Shown here: piece by piece, positions 11,167 to 21,679 of the stretch
Layout of the letters: each line of letters starts with the position of its first letter
Numbering within the stretch: the stretch's first letter is position 1
Assembly: GCA_000697055.1 (NCBI GenBank)
Contig: JNDT01001937.1
Location: 372,001 to 436,000, forward strand
Reading direction: 5' to 3'
Source of the DNA: Saksenaea vasiformis B4078
Lineage: Eukaryota; Mucoromycota; Mucoromycetes; Mucorales; Saksenaeaceae
DNA length: 64,000 nucleotides
Notes under the pieces: generated by a model
Database searches by the model: none
Seen by the model: the letters and a program-made list of their open reading frames with translations, nothing else
What the model was told of the DNA's origin: nothing
Translations under genes and position numbers: made by a program

Positions 11167-14100
11167 CATGCTTATCTAGTCAGCCACTTTAATGATGGTT
11201 TCTGTTTCTTTTATTTTGGTAGGTGGCTTTCGTAAGGTGTTGATTGGCAAAATGTGTCCGTGCAACGACTGTATATATTATGTGGGAAAGGGGGATATGT
11301 GATACGCACACAGCGTGAGCAGTCGGCAAGCGATCGTTATAGAAAACGGATAATAGTGTGTTCTGGTAAGGAAAATCTTTCTTCCTGGAAGACCCTCCAC
11401 TTAAGTGTATCAAGCTGGAACTGCACCTATAAAGTCTAAGATGTCTCTTGCAGACGATGAGTTTAATTTTTTAGGGCACAATTGCCCGTATGTCTAGATC
11501 AGTATGTACATCATTGTAATAGCAAGTAGCCAGCTACAATATTAAGATCGCTTCTTGTTATTATACCAGTAGAAAATAAGATCGATCTCGAAACAATTGC
11601 TGCAACACCAAAAAAAATTGAAGAAAATGAGCCTAGAAGACTTGAAGCTGGTAAAAGAGACTGAGATCACACAATTCTTTAAATAAAAGTTAGTTACATT
11701 GATCTTACATTTGTTGTAAAGAATGTCACTTTCTTCTCATAACCCGAACCTCTAAGAAGTCTTTTTTTCCCCTCAGCGAAAGATCGGTTGGTGGAAAAAC
11801 ACGAAGGTGATGTATCACACATGAGCGCCTGTTCACCATACAGAAGGTAGGGTGTTCGAATCTGACAGTTGTATCAAGGCCTTTTCGTTGCCTGTGCATT
11901 TTTTTTATTGGTGCACTCAGCTACAACGATATTTTTCTTGAAAATGATCGGATATCGGTATAGCAAAATAACGATATTTTACTGCTACCACCGGCCGGTC
12001 ATCTCAAAAGTGATCCTTATACCGTGAATATCGTTATAGCTAATATCGTTAGAGCGAGCGGCGACTGTACATGTTCTTGCGAGGTTGACACTTGATTGCT
12101 TTCAGAGTCGTTTCTTATATAAAGAGATGCTGTGGAGATCGTCCTTGCTGGACATCTATTGATAAAGTCCATGTTGCAGTGTGCAATTATCATACGCTGA
12201 ATACAAATGCATAACGTGGCCATGTTTGCGAAGCATATATCTGCCCATGTAACATTAGAGTAATCAACGGTAGACTTAGCTCTACGTGCCGTGATGAAAA
12301 GGAAGAAGGTCGGATAGGTCATCCACGACGCAATTTAAGCTGAGAAACGTACACAAAGAGGAGTATAGGGTCTCAACATACTTATTTCTATCAAAACACA
12401 CATCGGTTAACCTTTATCTTAGGATGTTATACGAACAGTCGCAGAAAAACATTCTATGATTAGAAGAGTTGTAATGAATCTCAAAACTTTCATGTGCACT
12501 GCCAGGCAGAGGGGGATGTTGAAGCAAGTTCCCGTTTCCACCTCCGCAGGATATTATCTTCTGGTCTCGCACCTACAAGATGGTATTGGAAGAAGACTTA
12601 CGTTTTAGGATGGAGAAAATGCCATGTTCATTGATATTCAAATAGCACAAAATTGAGCAATACGTATATAAACGATAATAAGAACATTCAGTTATAATCA
12701 AATAGCGATAGCCATACGGAAAAAAAAACTTGAAAAGAGTAACAGTTCGTATAATCTCTCTTGTCGAGCACATAGGTACAACATCACATCATTATGACTA
12801 TAAAGTGTGTCGTACCTTCTCTTTTTTTTTTAAAAAAAAAACAAGCGAAGAAAACACAAATAAGAATAAGAAATAAAGTTAGCAAGGATGCATGAATAAA
12901 TAAATCTAAAGTAAAAAAAGAGACTTGAAATTTAAGATATGATAATCGGGTTGTCCTCGTTCGGCTGTACTGGTTTTTGTTCCTGGATCAGAAGGTGAAA
13001 TTTCCAGTGGCTCTTGACTCTATGTGCTTCGTGCAGCATCTTGTAAACCTCATAATGTTTGGTGTCAACCGGTAACAAAACCATTTTTCGATCCCTTTTA
13101 ATGTGACAGTATCCCAATGGAAACCATCGACATGATGAAGTTGCAGAGAATTTGCGCAGTAATTTCTACCATAAAAACTGGTAGAGATACCCTATATACG
13201 CCGCGCTTCGCTCAATTGCCTTTTCATATCGTACATAGCATAATGAGCTACGTGGCTATAGAACTTTCGCAGTATCTCCCGATTACCCTCCCTATCTATC
13301 AGTGATCGACAGCAGTATTCGCAGCTGAGCTCTTGCTGCTCTTGCTCACGCTATGGAACGGACATGTTAAGTTCAATTAGCATACTGTTGAATATCCTAC
13401 TCATGTCTAATTTACGTTGGGCATGGGTAGCCAGACACTTTTCGAAACTTCACCACCGTAGAGTCCATCCATCCTGGCAGAGGTTGTTTGAAAGATCTTA
13501 TAAGGGAAGCACCAAACGTATCGATTGTCAACCTACATGTTCTTCTCAAGCTTTTTCAGTTCAACTAACTTTTTCTGCTAGTTTAGGAACCTATAATTGC
13601 AACTGTGCTGCATTTGGATATGACGTCCCCTAAGACCCACTGACGGATACGGTCCGAAATGCTATCACTATGGTAGGATACTGAGTACATCTACAGGTAA
13701 TCAGCAGCCGCTTCAAGCGTAAATACATTTGCGAGTTATAATTCACATCTACAAGTTGAAGGCAAGGGATACCATTACCTGTAGGCATCAACATATTAAG
13801 GTAATTCGAGCCATGTAAAGCTCCATAATAAACAGAATGAGAAGGCAAAAAGTGAAAAAAAAATGAAAACAAAAGAAAGAGACGATGGACAAAGCTGCCC
13901 ACTTAAAGGTTGCCTTCTCAGAATTGGGGAAGAGACCTCTAGAAGCATGTACTCACACTGTTGAATTACGTGGCTGCAAGGTCGAAACGAAATTTTTATA
14001 AGCAGCGATCCGGCCGTCTTGTGAATTTCCTTCAACGTTGGGCAAGGTGCCTTAAAATGTTGATTGCGTAACTGAGAGAAATTTGATAAAGGACGTTCAT

Positions 14101-14434
14101 CAAGAAGCCTTTTGTTCCTATCATTACTCCGATGGGAACCTTACACCTTTCCCGAGTACAAGCTCTGGCCTTTTTATCAGTGCAGGATGAGATTATGAAG
14201 AGTATAAACGCATACTTCACCTTTCATCCAGTCGGAGGCGTTACTGGAAATCGATCAATGCGTATATTTCCAATGACAAATGCGTGACTAATAACTATTA
14301 CTATTATTATTATTGCTACACATTGAGAACAGTTGCGTGCCAACACGTCAGGTTAAAATGTACTATTGCTCTCTCATTAAAAGGAACCATACAATAATAT
14401 TAGCTTGTTTTACTTATTTTATTGCTTCTAAGTA
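11167..14434. other. intergenic, no gene recognised
   Basis: About 3.3 kb, AT-rich. Open frames at 12017-12322 and 12932-13117 (minus) and 13364-13633 (plus) are short and unmatched. A cluster of ATATCG palindromes lies at 11934-12053. A T10/A10 palindrome lies near 12825-12843. A TGTTCGAATC match near 11849 recalls a tRNA B box, but no cloverleaf can be built around it. Confidence 0.5.
11934..12053. repeat. cluster of AACGATATT inverted motifs, possible decayed MITE
   Basis: The ends read CAACGATATT and, about 100 bp on, AATATCGTTA, an inverted pair. Two further near-palindromes (AAAATAACGATATTTT and the pair GGATATCGGTATA / TATACCGTGAATATC) lie between. The nested layout resembles a small inverted-repeat element; no convincing target duplication is visible. 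Confidence 0.3.
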
Positions 14435-16969
14435 TTAGCTAAGGAACTGTTGAAAAAGCATTGCAGCGGCTGGACCTGCCATCATTCCAAGCAAAGATGA
14501 TGGACTTATGCTTTGAGAACCCTGGGGCTGAGAACCCTGAGTCTGCAATCCGTAGGAATGAGCCAAAGAAAGAAGTGTTTGTTGGTGCTGCTCTCTCAGG
14601 TGTCGTTCTTGGTGAAATCTCTGGTTCATATTATAGAGTTCCCATTGCTGCTGTCTTCCCTGAGCAAGGTATTCTTGTCGCTCTCTTTCTAAACGTTCTT
14701 CCATGTCAAGATATGCCTGCTGATCTTGCTCACGAAGCTTTGCCAAATCTTGTAAAAAACTTTCCATCACATAATACTCTTGCCGCTCTTGCTCTCGATG
14801 TTGTTGCTCTTCTCGTAAACGTTCCTCTATCGCAAGATAGGCCTTTTGCTCCTGTATACGTTGCTTCCTCTCTTCTTGCAGACGTCTATTCAGATCAGCA
14901 AGTTGTGCTTGATTTTCTTGTTCATGCTGTCGCTGCTCCTGTATGCGTTGCTGCTTCTCTTCTTGCAGACGTCTATTCAGATCAGCAAGTTGTGCTTGAT
15001 GCTCTCGTTCGTACTGCCGCTGCTTCTGTCTTTGCTGCTTTTCCATAGCAATTCGTGCCTGCTCTTCCCGTTCGTGCTTCTGGAGTTCTTGATCTAGATA
15101 TTTATCAAGCGATACCCGCTCGCGTTGGTAGGACCAGTTGGTGTGAAGTAAGATCATTTCTGGCAACACATTAGGAAGAGTCACAAATCTGCAATTTACC
15201 TTCTGCGCAGTTCACAAAGTAACCTATAGAAGCTTTCTTACAGTCTTGCACGAATTCTATGAAGTTATGCGAACGTTTCATGTGTTCTTTCTAATCTTAT
15301 TTTTATAGCGACAACGTTAAATGGGTCATTCTTTACCGTCAGATTTTCATTGAACTTCTGAATGGCCTGTTTTCGCAAATTCTCTAGCTGATCAACGAAG
15401 CACTCTTGCAATTCTTTGTTCAATCTTAAAAATAGTTTGATCCTCTTTTCCTTGTAAACGCTTTGGCAATACTGTGACCCGACTTGGTCAAATGATTGAA
15501 GTGCTTCTCTTCGTAGGTCTGTCATCCTGCTGCCGAGGTTATGAACAACTTGCTCTTCTCCACGAATGAATTCCCTAAGCGATGCAATTTTTTGACAAAA
15601 TGTCTCAAATACCGCCTAAAATCAAGCAGAAAGTGAGCTATAATAGTTTGCTAAACGTATACTACGTTAGATATGTCGTTGCATCTGTATTGAGCTAAAA
15701 GCTCCTGCTGTGTTGGCAGATCAAGGTTTCTGTTTCTTTGAATTTGACTCCAGATAGAAGATGCATAAATGTGATATCCGTCGGAAGGAACTCCTTTATG
15801 ATACTGAGGAAGGAATACGTAGCCCTCATAATCAGGGTCACAGAATCTTTGTTATACATTAGAGCTGTTACGCTTATGGCCCTTAGCTTACCTGCGTCGG
15901 AGCTCTGCCAGTTCTCGTTCGAACTGATCTGGAACGTAGACTTTGTGAGGCATACTTACATACAAAAAGTCGAAATAATCGTATATGCTACTGTCTTCTA
16001 GATGTCCTGGCTGGAAAAGTCTCGTAAGGAAACTCATGCATAGGCGAAGGGTAATACCATTCGGATATCTCTCCAAATCCTTTCAAAATCCTCTTGAAGC
16101 GTGCTTTTCAGGTTCTCTAGGGGCGTAACACCTATGTGATCACGGATGATGATCATTAGGAGGGTCTTTTCCGTGGCTTCGTTTGTGCTAGTGGGAGAAT
16201 CAATTTAAAGTTAGTCGTTAACGTTTATTCCCAGCGTTGCGATAAGGGATGGCATTATCGTTCTTCAATCACTACTCACGCTCTACGGTCTTGAAAGAGT
16301 TGAGGTATGACTTGGAAGACAGTTTCGAGCGTTCCCTGATTGGCGCCCTCATAGAGGCCAACATTATTTTCCCACATGTTTAAAATCATGATGTCGGCTG
16401 TGGCCATGGTGAATAATATAGATTTTCGTTCGAAATCCCTATTATTGCCACGATCACGACCATCTGTGCCCTCAACGTCCAGCACAAGGATAGGTATTCC
16501 TCTAGCTCGAGAAATCCATATGCCCTTGGTTGTTCGACGGCGATTGTTTGCATTCATTACGTCGAATGACGTTCCAAAAAGCGCATTCAGAAGAGTGCCT
16601 GAAGTGGATATGGTTAGACAAGTAATTCTTTCCATGTTCGTGCCATACAACTTACTTTTACCAGTACTCTGAGCGCCAACAACTGCAACGGTGTTGTATT
16701 CAAGTCCAACGCCGGAGAGCCCGCATCGACGAATATAATCTGGCAGTTCCTCGCTGGGACAATGTGGTAAGACACCTATAGACCAATTTTGCTGTCTCCG
16801 AGTGTAATTTCACATACGTAAAGTTCTGATCCTCATCCACAAGCTGAAGATGAGGAATAAGGTCTGCATCTCCATGTGAGCTTCTTAGCGATGCATCATA
16901 CGCTGTGATGGACAAGTTAGAGATGATAGTGTACGTTTGCAGCTTCTTACTATTAGGTGGCACTATCAT
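14435..16969 (-). CDS. RHD3/Sey1-like dynamin-family GTPase with coiled-coil tail, copy A
   Basis: Sey1/RHD3/atlastin GTPases fuse ER tubules. Proposed minus-strand exons: 16818-16969, 16656-16753, 16280-16598, 16058-16187, 15892-16010, 15666-15846, 15337-15615, 15200-15290, 14435-15159; total 698 codons (697 residues), every phase closing. Seen: P-loop GAQSTGKST (about 77-85), switch motif RRRTTKGIW (103-111), G3 [11 protein letters not shown] (124-134) and G4 RD at about 205-206. The Sey1-type helical start follows ([38 protein letters not shown]). After about residue 460 the similarity ends. Sey1 then has more helical bundle, a two-pass membrane hairpin and a C-terminal helix. Here about 190 residues of Gln/Glu/Arg coiled coil follow ([14 protein letters not shown] twice), ending in a hydrophobic [20 protein letters not shown]. 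No transmembrane hairpin is seen. First of three tandem copies; function unknown. Confidence 0.85.
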
Positions 16970-17902
16970 TATATCAATACAGGCCGGCTTGTATTAATTT
17001 CTTGTAATAATAGAGAATAGGTAAAGAATAACAACTAAGATCGAACGATCTTCGTCGTCGCTTTTAAGAATCTGAGTTGTGACATTCGGAAGCATAGCCA
17101 AAATGGAATTTGGTACCACGAACAATGAGAAGCAGTGACCTTCTCCGCGAAACTTTGTTCTTGCTAAGCGATAAACATAATAGAATTATCCAATAATTGC
17201 TTCAGGTATAATGAAGACTTTCCATAATTGTACCATTCTCACAAAACGGGGAAAGTTATCGCTACATTTGGTATTCACAAGTTTGACAAACCATAAAAGA
17301 ACTCGGCCCATTGTTATGAGCCTTTGTATGAAACAACGAAAAGGAAAGAAAAAATATTAAGAAACCTTGAAACTATTGGTTGTTTTTGTGTAGTCATCTG
17401 ATCTGCCCACATAAGATTCATTACCTTCATCTAATTAAGAGGTATACCAATCCCAACATTGCTGTAGTGGTACACAGTTGGTGAAATAGTAAATCATTAC
17501 GGAGAACATCTATCTCCTTCGCGCCCATCCTTCAGGCAAAACACCATTATTATTATGGAGTGCAAGACTCATCGAATTAAAAGGAATAGACAATACATGC
17601 AAAATCAACGAAAAGCGCGAAAACTGTGTTGTCACTGTAGAATTCTTAGTGTGTCAAATAACAATTTCAAGGAACACGTTCGACAGTGCGAGTAGGTTGC
17701 AGTTATTTTCTAATCCATCTTTTTGAGACGTAGAGAAGGCGAGCCTAGACCGGAGTAGTTAAATTAGTTTTCCTCTACTTTATTTCTGCTGTTCACACTG
17801 CGTTCGGTTAGCTCCTACTTAATTTAAGTTACCAATGTACAGTTCTTTGCAGTGATGTATCTACTCCTTTGCAGTCCATTAAATGACGTTGTGCGCTACC
17901 TA

Positions 17903-18018
17903 AATAAATTATGCGTCCATCAAGAGCGAATCGGCAACAAAATCATATGCTTATATCAACTTGGCCCTCGGCGAACGCATAACTTTTTGGAGCAACATAA
18001 AGTTTACAATCAGTAAAT
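17903..18018 (+). repeat. dispersed repeat, copy 2 (internally deleted)
   Basis: Left end AATAAATTATGCGTCCAT (17903-17920) differs by one base from the left end of the 37336 copy. The middle is about 40-50 bp shorter. The right part resumes with ATATCAACTTGG, CGAACGCATAAC and TTGGAGCAACATAAA. Left and right ends are inverted relative to each other, as in a MITE. Confidence 0.65.
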
Positions 18019-18147
18019 TAGAGGAGGATCTATTACTAGAACATGCAAAAGGGAATATGCGAAGGGGAAAGGCATGATGTGCCTGCCGTCATCGCATTTA
18101 ATCGTAGTACCAAGATCATGTTAGTGTGTCATCCACATCTAATAATA

Positions 18148-18319
18148 CAGTGGTCCCCCGGTAATTCCAACCACCAAAGTACAGGTTTCAGGTTGAAATT
18201 GCTGAGTTGAAATCGTATGGAATGATTTAAGGTGTATATACTTCTTCAGTTTCCCCGAAAAGGTTGAAAATACTGAGAGTTGAAAAAAAAATCGACGGTG
18301 GAATTGTCGGGGACCACTG
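18148..18319. mobile_element. 172-bp pogo/Tigger-like MITE with TA target duplication
   Basis: The left terminus CAGTGGTCCCCCGGTAATTC is matched in inverted orientation by the right terminus GAATTGTCGGGGACCACTG. The element is flanked on both sides by TA (18146-18147 and 18320-18321), the target duplication of Tc1/mariner/pogo transposons, and CAGT-starting termini are typical of the pogo/Tigger branch. It has no coding capacity, so it must have been moved by a transposase elsewhere. It sits about 250 bp beyond the 3' end of GTPase copy B. Confidence 0.85.
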
Positions 18320-18563
18320 TAGCCTATATGCATGTATCCACTACCCAAATCAGACATGGACTCGCCACGTCCGCCTATACTTTTCATATTATGTGGGCTT
18401 GATTTTCCATTACAAGCGCCACAGTCTTCGGTCTGCTCTGAGCAAATTATTACCCCGCACTACTATACTTCGAATGTTAACGTATTATGTGTCTTCATCC
18501 ATTTCGATCCTCGTAAGATATCAGACTAAAACTGAGTGTTGAGTTCAAATTTGAAGGTACGAT

Positions 18564-20925
18564 TTATTCTCTTTTAAAAAAGGATCTCATGTCAGAGCCC
18601 GAAAGCATCAGAGTTCGCAAGAATTGCTGTACCTGAGTGCCTAGCACAACAATTTCTTGCAAATCAGATGCTGGAACAACGCTATCGTCCAACAGGAGCT
18701 TCAATATCCTTGCTGCCAAAATTATATGTGCATATCCTTCCGTCCCCGGAATTGTCGGTGCCACTGCAAGAATAATGTCTACAACAGCAGAAACCTCCTT
18801 AAGTGTGATCGATCTATCGGATCTAATTTTTGACGACTCCTTTTCTTTTTCTCTTTCGCGTATTTCTCTCTGCAATTTTGCCTTAGAAGCACGCTCATCC
18901 TCGTACTTCTGTTTTTCTTCTTGCAACATCCTTGCTGCAGCTACACATTGCTGTTTACAGTGTAATTTCTCTTTCTCGAGATGTGCTTCCAAATCGCGCC
19001 GTATGCGTATTTCGTTCTCGCGCTCTTCTTTTTCGTGTGCCAGACTTTCTTCCATAGCGACGCGCTTTTTTTCTTCTTGTTCACGTTTCTGTCGTTTTTT
19101 AAGGAGCACTTTTTCAAGCAATTGCTGCTCTTGATTGTATGACCAATTGGTGTCAGGCAGAATAGAAGCTAACGAGAATTTCAGATTTATTACGCATGGA
19201 ATTTGGTCTACCTCTTGCATGGCTCGCGAAGTAGTCAATGCCGACTTTCTGACACATTTGCACAGCTTCAACAAAATTGTATGATGGCTTTTGAAGTTCA
19301 TCCTAAACACAGCTTCAGAATCGCGGCGCTAAATGACTACCGGACTTACATGCAGACGGTCAGTAAACTTGTTGATTGCACTTCTCCGTAAATTTTTCAG
19401 TTGGAGTACGAAGCATTCATACAATTTTTCATCAATTCGTGTAAGTAATTGGTTCTTAACCTTCTTATATACATCATCTTGATAACGAGATGCATTCTTA
19501 TCAAATGACTGAACTGCCTCACTCCGGATAAAGTTTATATCCCGTCCCAGTTTGGGAACAACTTGCTCTTTTGCGCAGATTGCTTCCTTAACAGGCAACA
19601 GCTTTTTCGTAAAATCCTCGAAGGTTTCCTACAAAGAAAGAACAAAACGATATATAACCACGTGCCAGGGGCAACTTACGTTGAATATTTCATTGCAACG
19701 ATATTGAGCCAAAGATTTCTGTTGCGTTGGTAAATCAAGGTCCTTGTTTCTCTGAATCTCATCCCAAATGCTGGAGAGGTAGACGTGGTATCCATCTGCA
19801 GGAATACCTCTATGGTACTGATGGTAGAATGCATAATTCTCGTCGTTAGGTTCAGTGAACCTGTCGACATGTTAAAATACTCCTTATTAGAATATGGTAG
19901 TTACCTGCATCGTAGTTTCCTCACTTCTTCTTCAAATTTGTGCTGCTCAAGCTCCTTGTGAGGCAAACCGATATACATAAAATCGAAATAGTCCTCCATT
20001 TTGCAATCTTCAACATTTTCTGGCTAAAATAAGCTTATGAACAAGGGTACTCGTCGATATATGAAAGAAAAGATACCTTGGGAAGATCATCCCAAATCTT
20101 CTTGAGATCTTTTTGGAGCGTATCTTTCAGGTTGTCCAGAGGCGTCTTATTGAGATAATCGCGGATAACAATCGTTAAGAGTGTCCTGGTCTTGGTATCA
20201 GCGTTGGCATTCCCTTGGCTAAGTTATATATATATATATATGTAAGTTCATAAAAATTATGATATGGCCTTGTCGCCTTTGTTATATGGCATAACAGCGT
20301 AATTTCCACAATAATTGCCTACCTTCTGTTTTGGAAGTGCTTCAGATTGACTTCAAAGACAATTCTTAGCATTCCCATGTTAGCACCATCATAACGTCCA
20401 ACATCAGTCTCAAAAAGGTTCAGGATAATAACTTCACTTGTAGCCATGGAGAACAAAGCGAATTTACGTTCAAAATCCTTGTCACTGCCACGCTCACGGC
20501 TATCTGTACCCTCGACGTCCATCACGAGGATAGGCATCTTTTTAGCGCGGGATATCCAGATACCCTTTGTAGTTTGACAGCGATAGCGTTCGTCCATCAC
20601 ATCAAACCGGGTCTCAAAAAGCATATTTAAAAGAGTACCTAAGCAAAGACTATCAAATATATCCTTTTGGAGATTTATATCATCAACTTACTTTTACCCG
20701 TACTTTGGGAGCCTATGATTGCAATGGTATTGTATTCTAAGCCAGCAGAGGTCAAGCCCCAGAGATCCATATAGCCGGACAGCTTTTTGCTATAGCAGTA
20801 CCATAAGCATACGTAGTTAACAGTCGCATATCTTCCAATTGTAAGCACTCATACGTAAATATTTGATTTTCATTCACAACCTGGAGGCAAGGCGTGCGAT
20901 CAATGGCCTTATCTGTGCTCTCCAT
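18564..20925 (-). CDS. RHD3/Sey1-like GTPase with coiled-coil tail, copy B
   Basis: Second tandem paralogue. Proposed minus-strand exons: 20855-20925, 20692-20789, 20323-20638, 20077-20218, 19905-20023, 19680-19860, 19350-19628, 19212-19302, 18564-19168; total 634 codons (633 residues), all phases closing. Motifs: P-loop GSQSTGKST, switch QTTKGIW, G3 [11 protein letters not shown] and G4 RD in TIVIRDYL, then the Sey1-type region ([30 protein letters not shown]). Exons 2, 5, 6, 7 and 8 have exactly the lengths of copy A (98, 119, 181, 279, 91 nt). The tail (from about residue 433) starts [13 protein letters not shown] and continues as about 125 residues of charged coiled coil. It ends in a different helical segment rich in Leu/Val/Ala ([26 protein letters not shown]). 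No clear membrane hairpin. The N-terminus is shorter than in copy A. An AT dinucleotide run lies in the intron at 20219-20242. Confidence 0.85.
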
Positions 20926-21679
20926 TTGTGGGACATTTGCTGTAATAATCGGACTTAGAGGGCGTTACAGTTCTTTCTTTATTCAATGCGACTTACCTGT
21001 AGCTGTCAACTGCATTTACAATAGCTTAACTAAACAATTTGTTGGTAGACTAAAAGAAAAAGGTGGTGAAAAAAAAAGTAATAAAAAGCCAAGGATGGTG
21101 ATTTAATAACTCCGTACCCAGAAAGCTGCAATGCTGCAATGCGATATAGCAGCGTGTGACCAAATAGGTGAACTGTGGCGCCACCGGTAAACACGGGCGC
21201 CTACTTCCGATCTTGCAAATTGAGAACCTGCTAGTACATTTGCAGCACAGTGCTTTCCACTCAAACGTTATGAACTTGGTATGCTGTTATATGTGAAAAC
21301 AAGAACGAAGCCTTTGGATACTGTTGATACATGTACTTTGCATTCTCTCACCAAAAAGAATTTAGGTTTCCAACCAGTGACTTAGTGTAAGACATCGATG
21401 TTGACATCCCTTTTTACAAAATAGAGTTGAGTAAGAGCAACTTTCCGAACTATCAGGGCAAAGATACTGCATCACACATTCTTAGATTTGTAAACAATAC
21501 TTTTTGAAACATTGAGACCTTGGCGCATATGACTAAACAAGCTCCTGATTTTTATGCGATTCTCACATGGCTATTATTTTAATCAAGCAAATAGGTAAAT
21601 TCCGTGATAGCAAAAATATGAGATAAGCAAAAGCTAAAGCAAAGGGAAGATTTTTTGCGTAACTTTGGGGTAGTAGGAT
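20926..21679. other. spacer between GTPase copies B and C
   Basis: About 750 bp, AT-rich. A 70-codon plus-strand frame starts inside the first exon of copy B (20894) and is not convincing. No repeat or RNA gene seen. Confidence 0.5.

Larger units (their letters stand above)
16970..18563. other. intergenic spacer between GTPase copies A and B, with two small repeats
   Basis: About 1.6 kb without a supported gene. It carries a copy of the dispersed repeat (17903-18018) and a 172-bp inverted-repeat element (18148-18319). A plus-strand frame near 17555-17690 encodes a short Cys/His-containing peptide (LCCHCRILSVSNNNFKEHV), but it is too short to call. Confidence 0.5.

Noticed and set aside
11800..11880. 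Possible tRNA gene (TGTTCGAATC motif like a B box)
   Set aside because: No matching T-stem, A box or acceptor stem; the would-be anticodon loop lacks the invariant U before the anticodon.
12825..12843. T10/A10 palindrome as a terminator or transposon end
   Set aside because: Homopolymer run in AT-rich DNA with no flanking support.
14461..15048. 195-codon plus-strand frame opposite the GTPase copy A tail
   Set aside because: Antisense of the coiled-coil repeats, which are open in several frames because of their biased codons.
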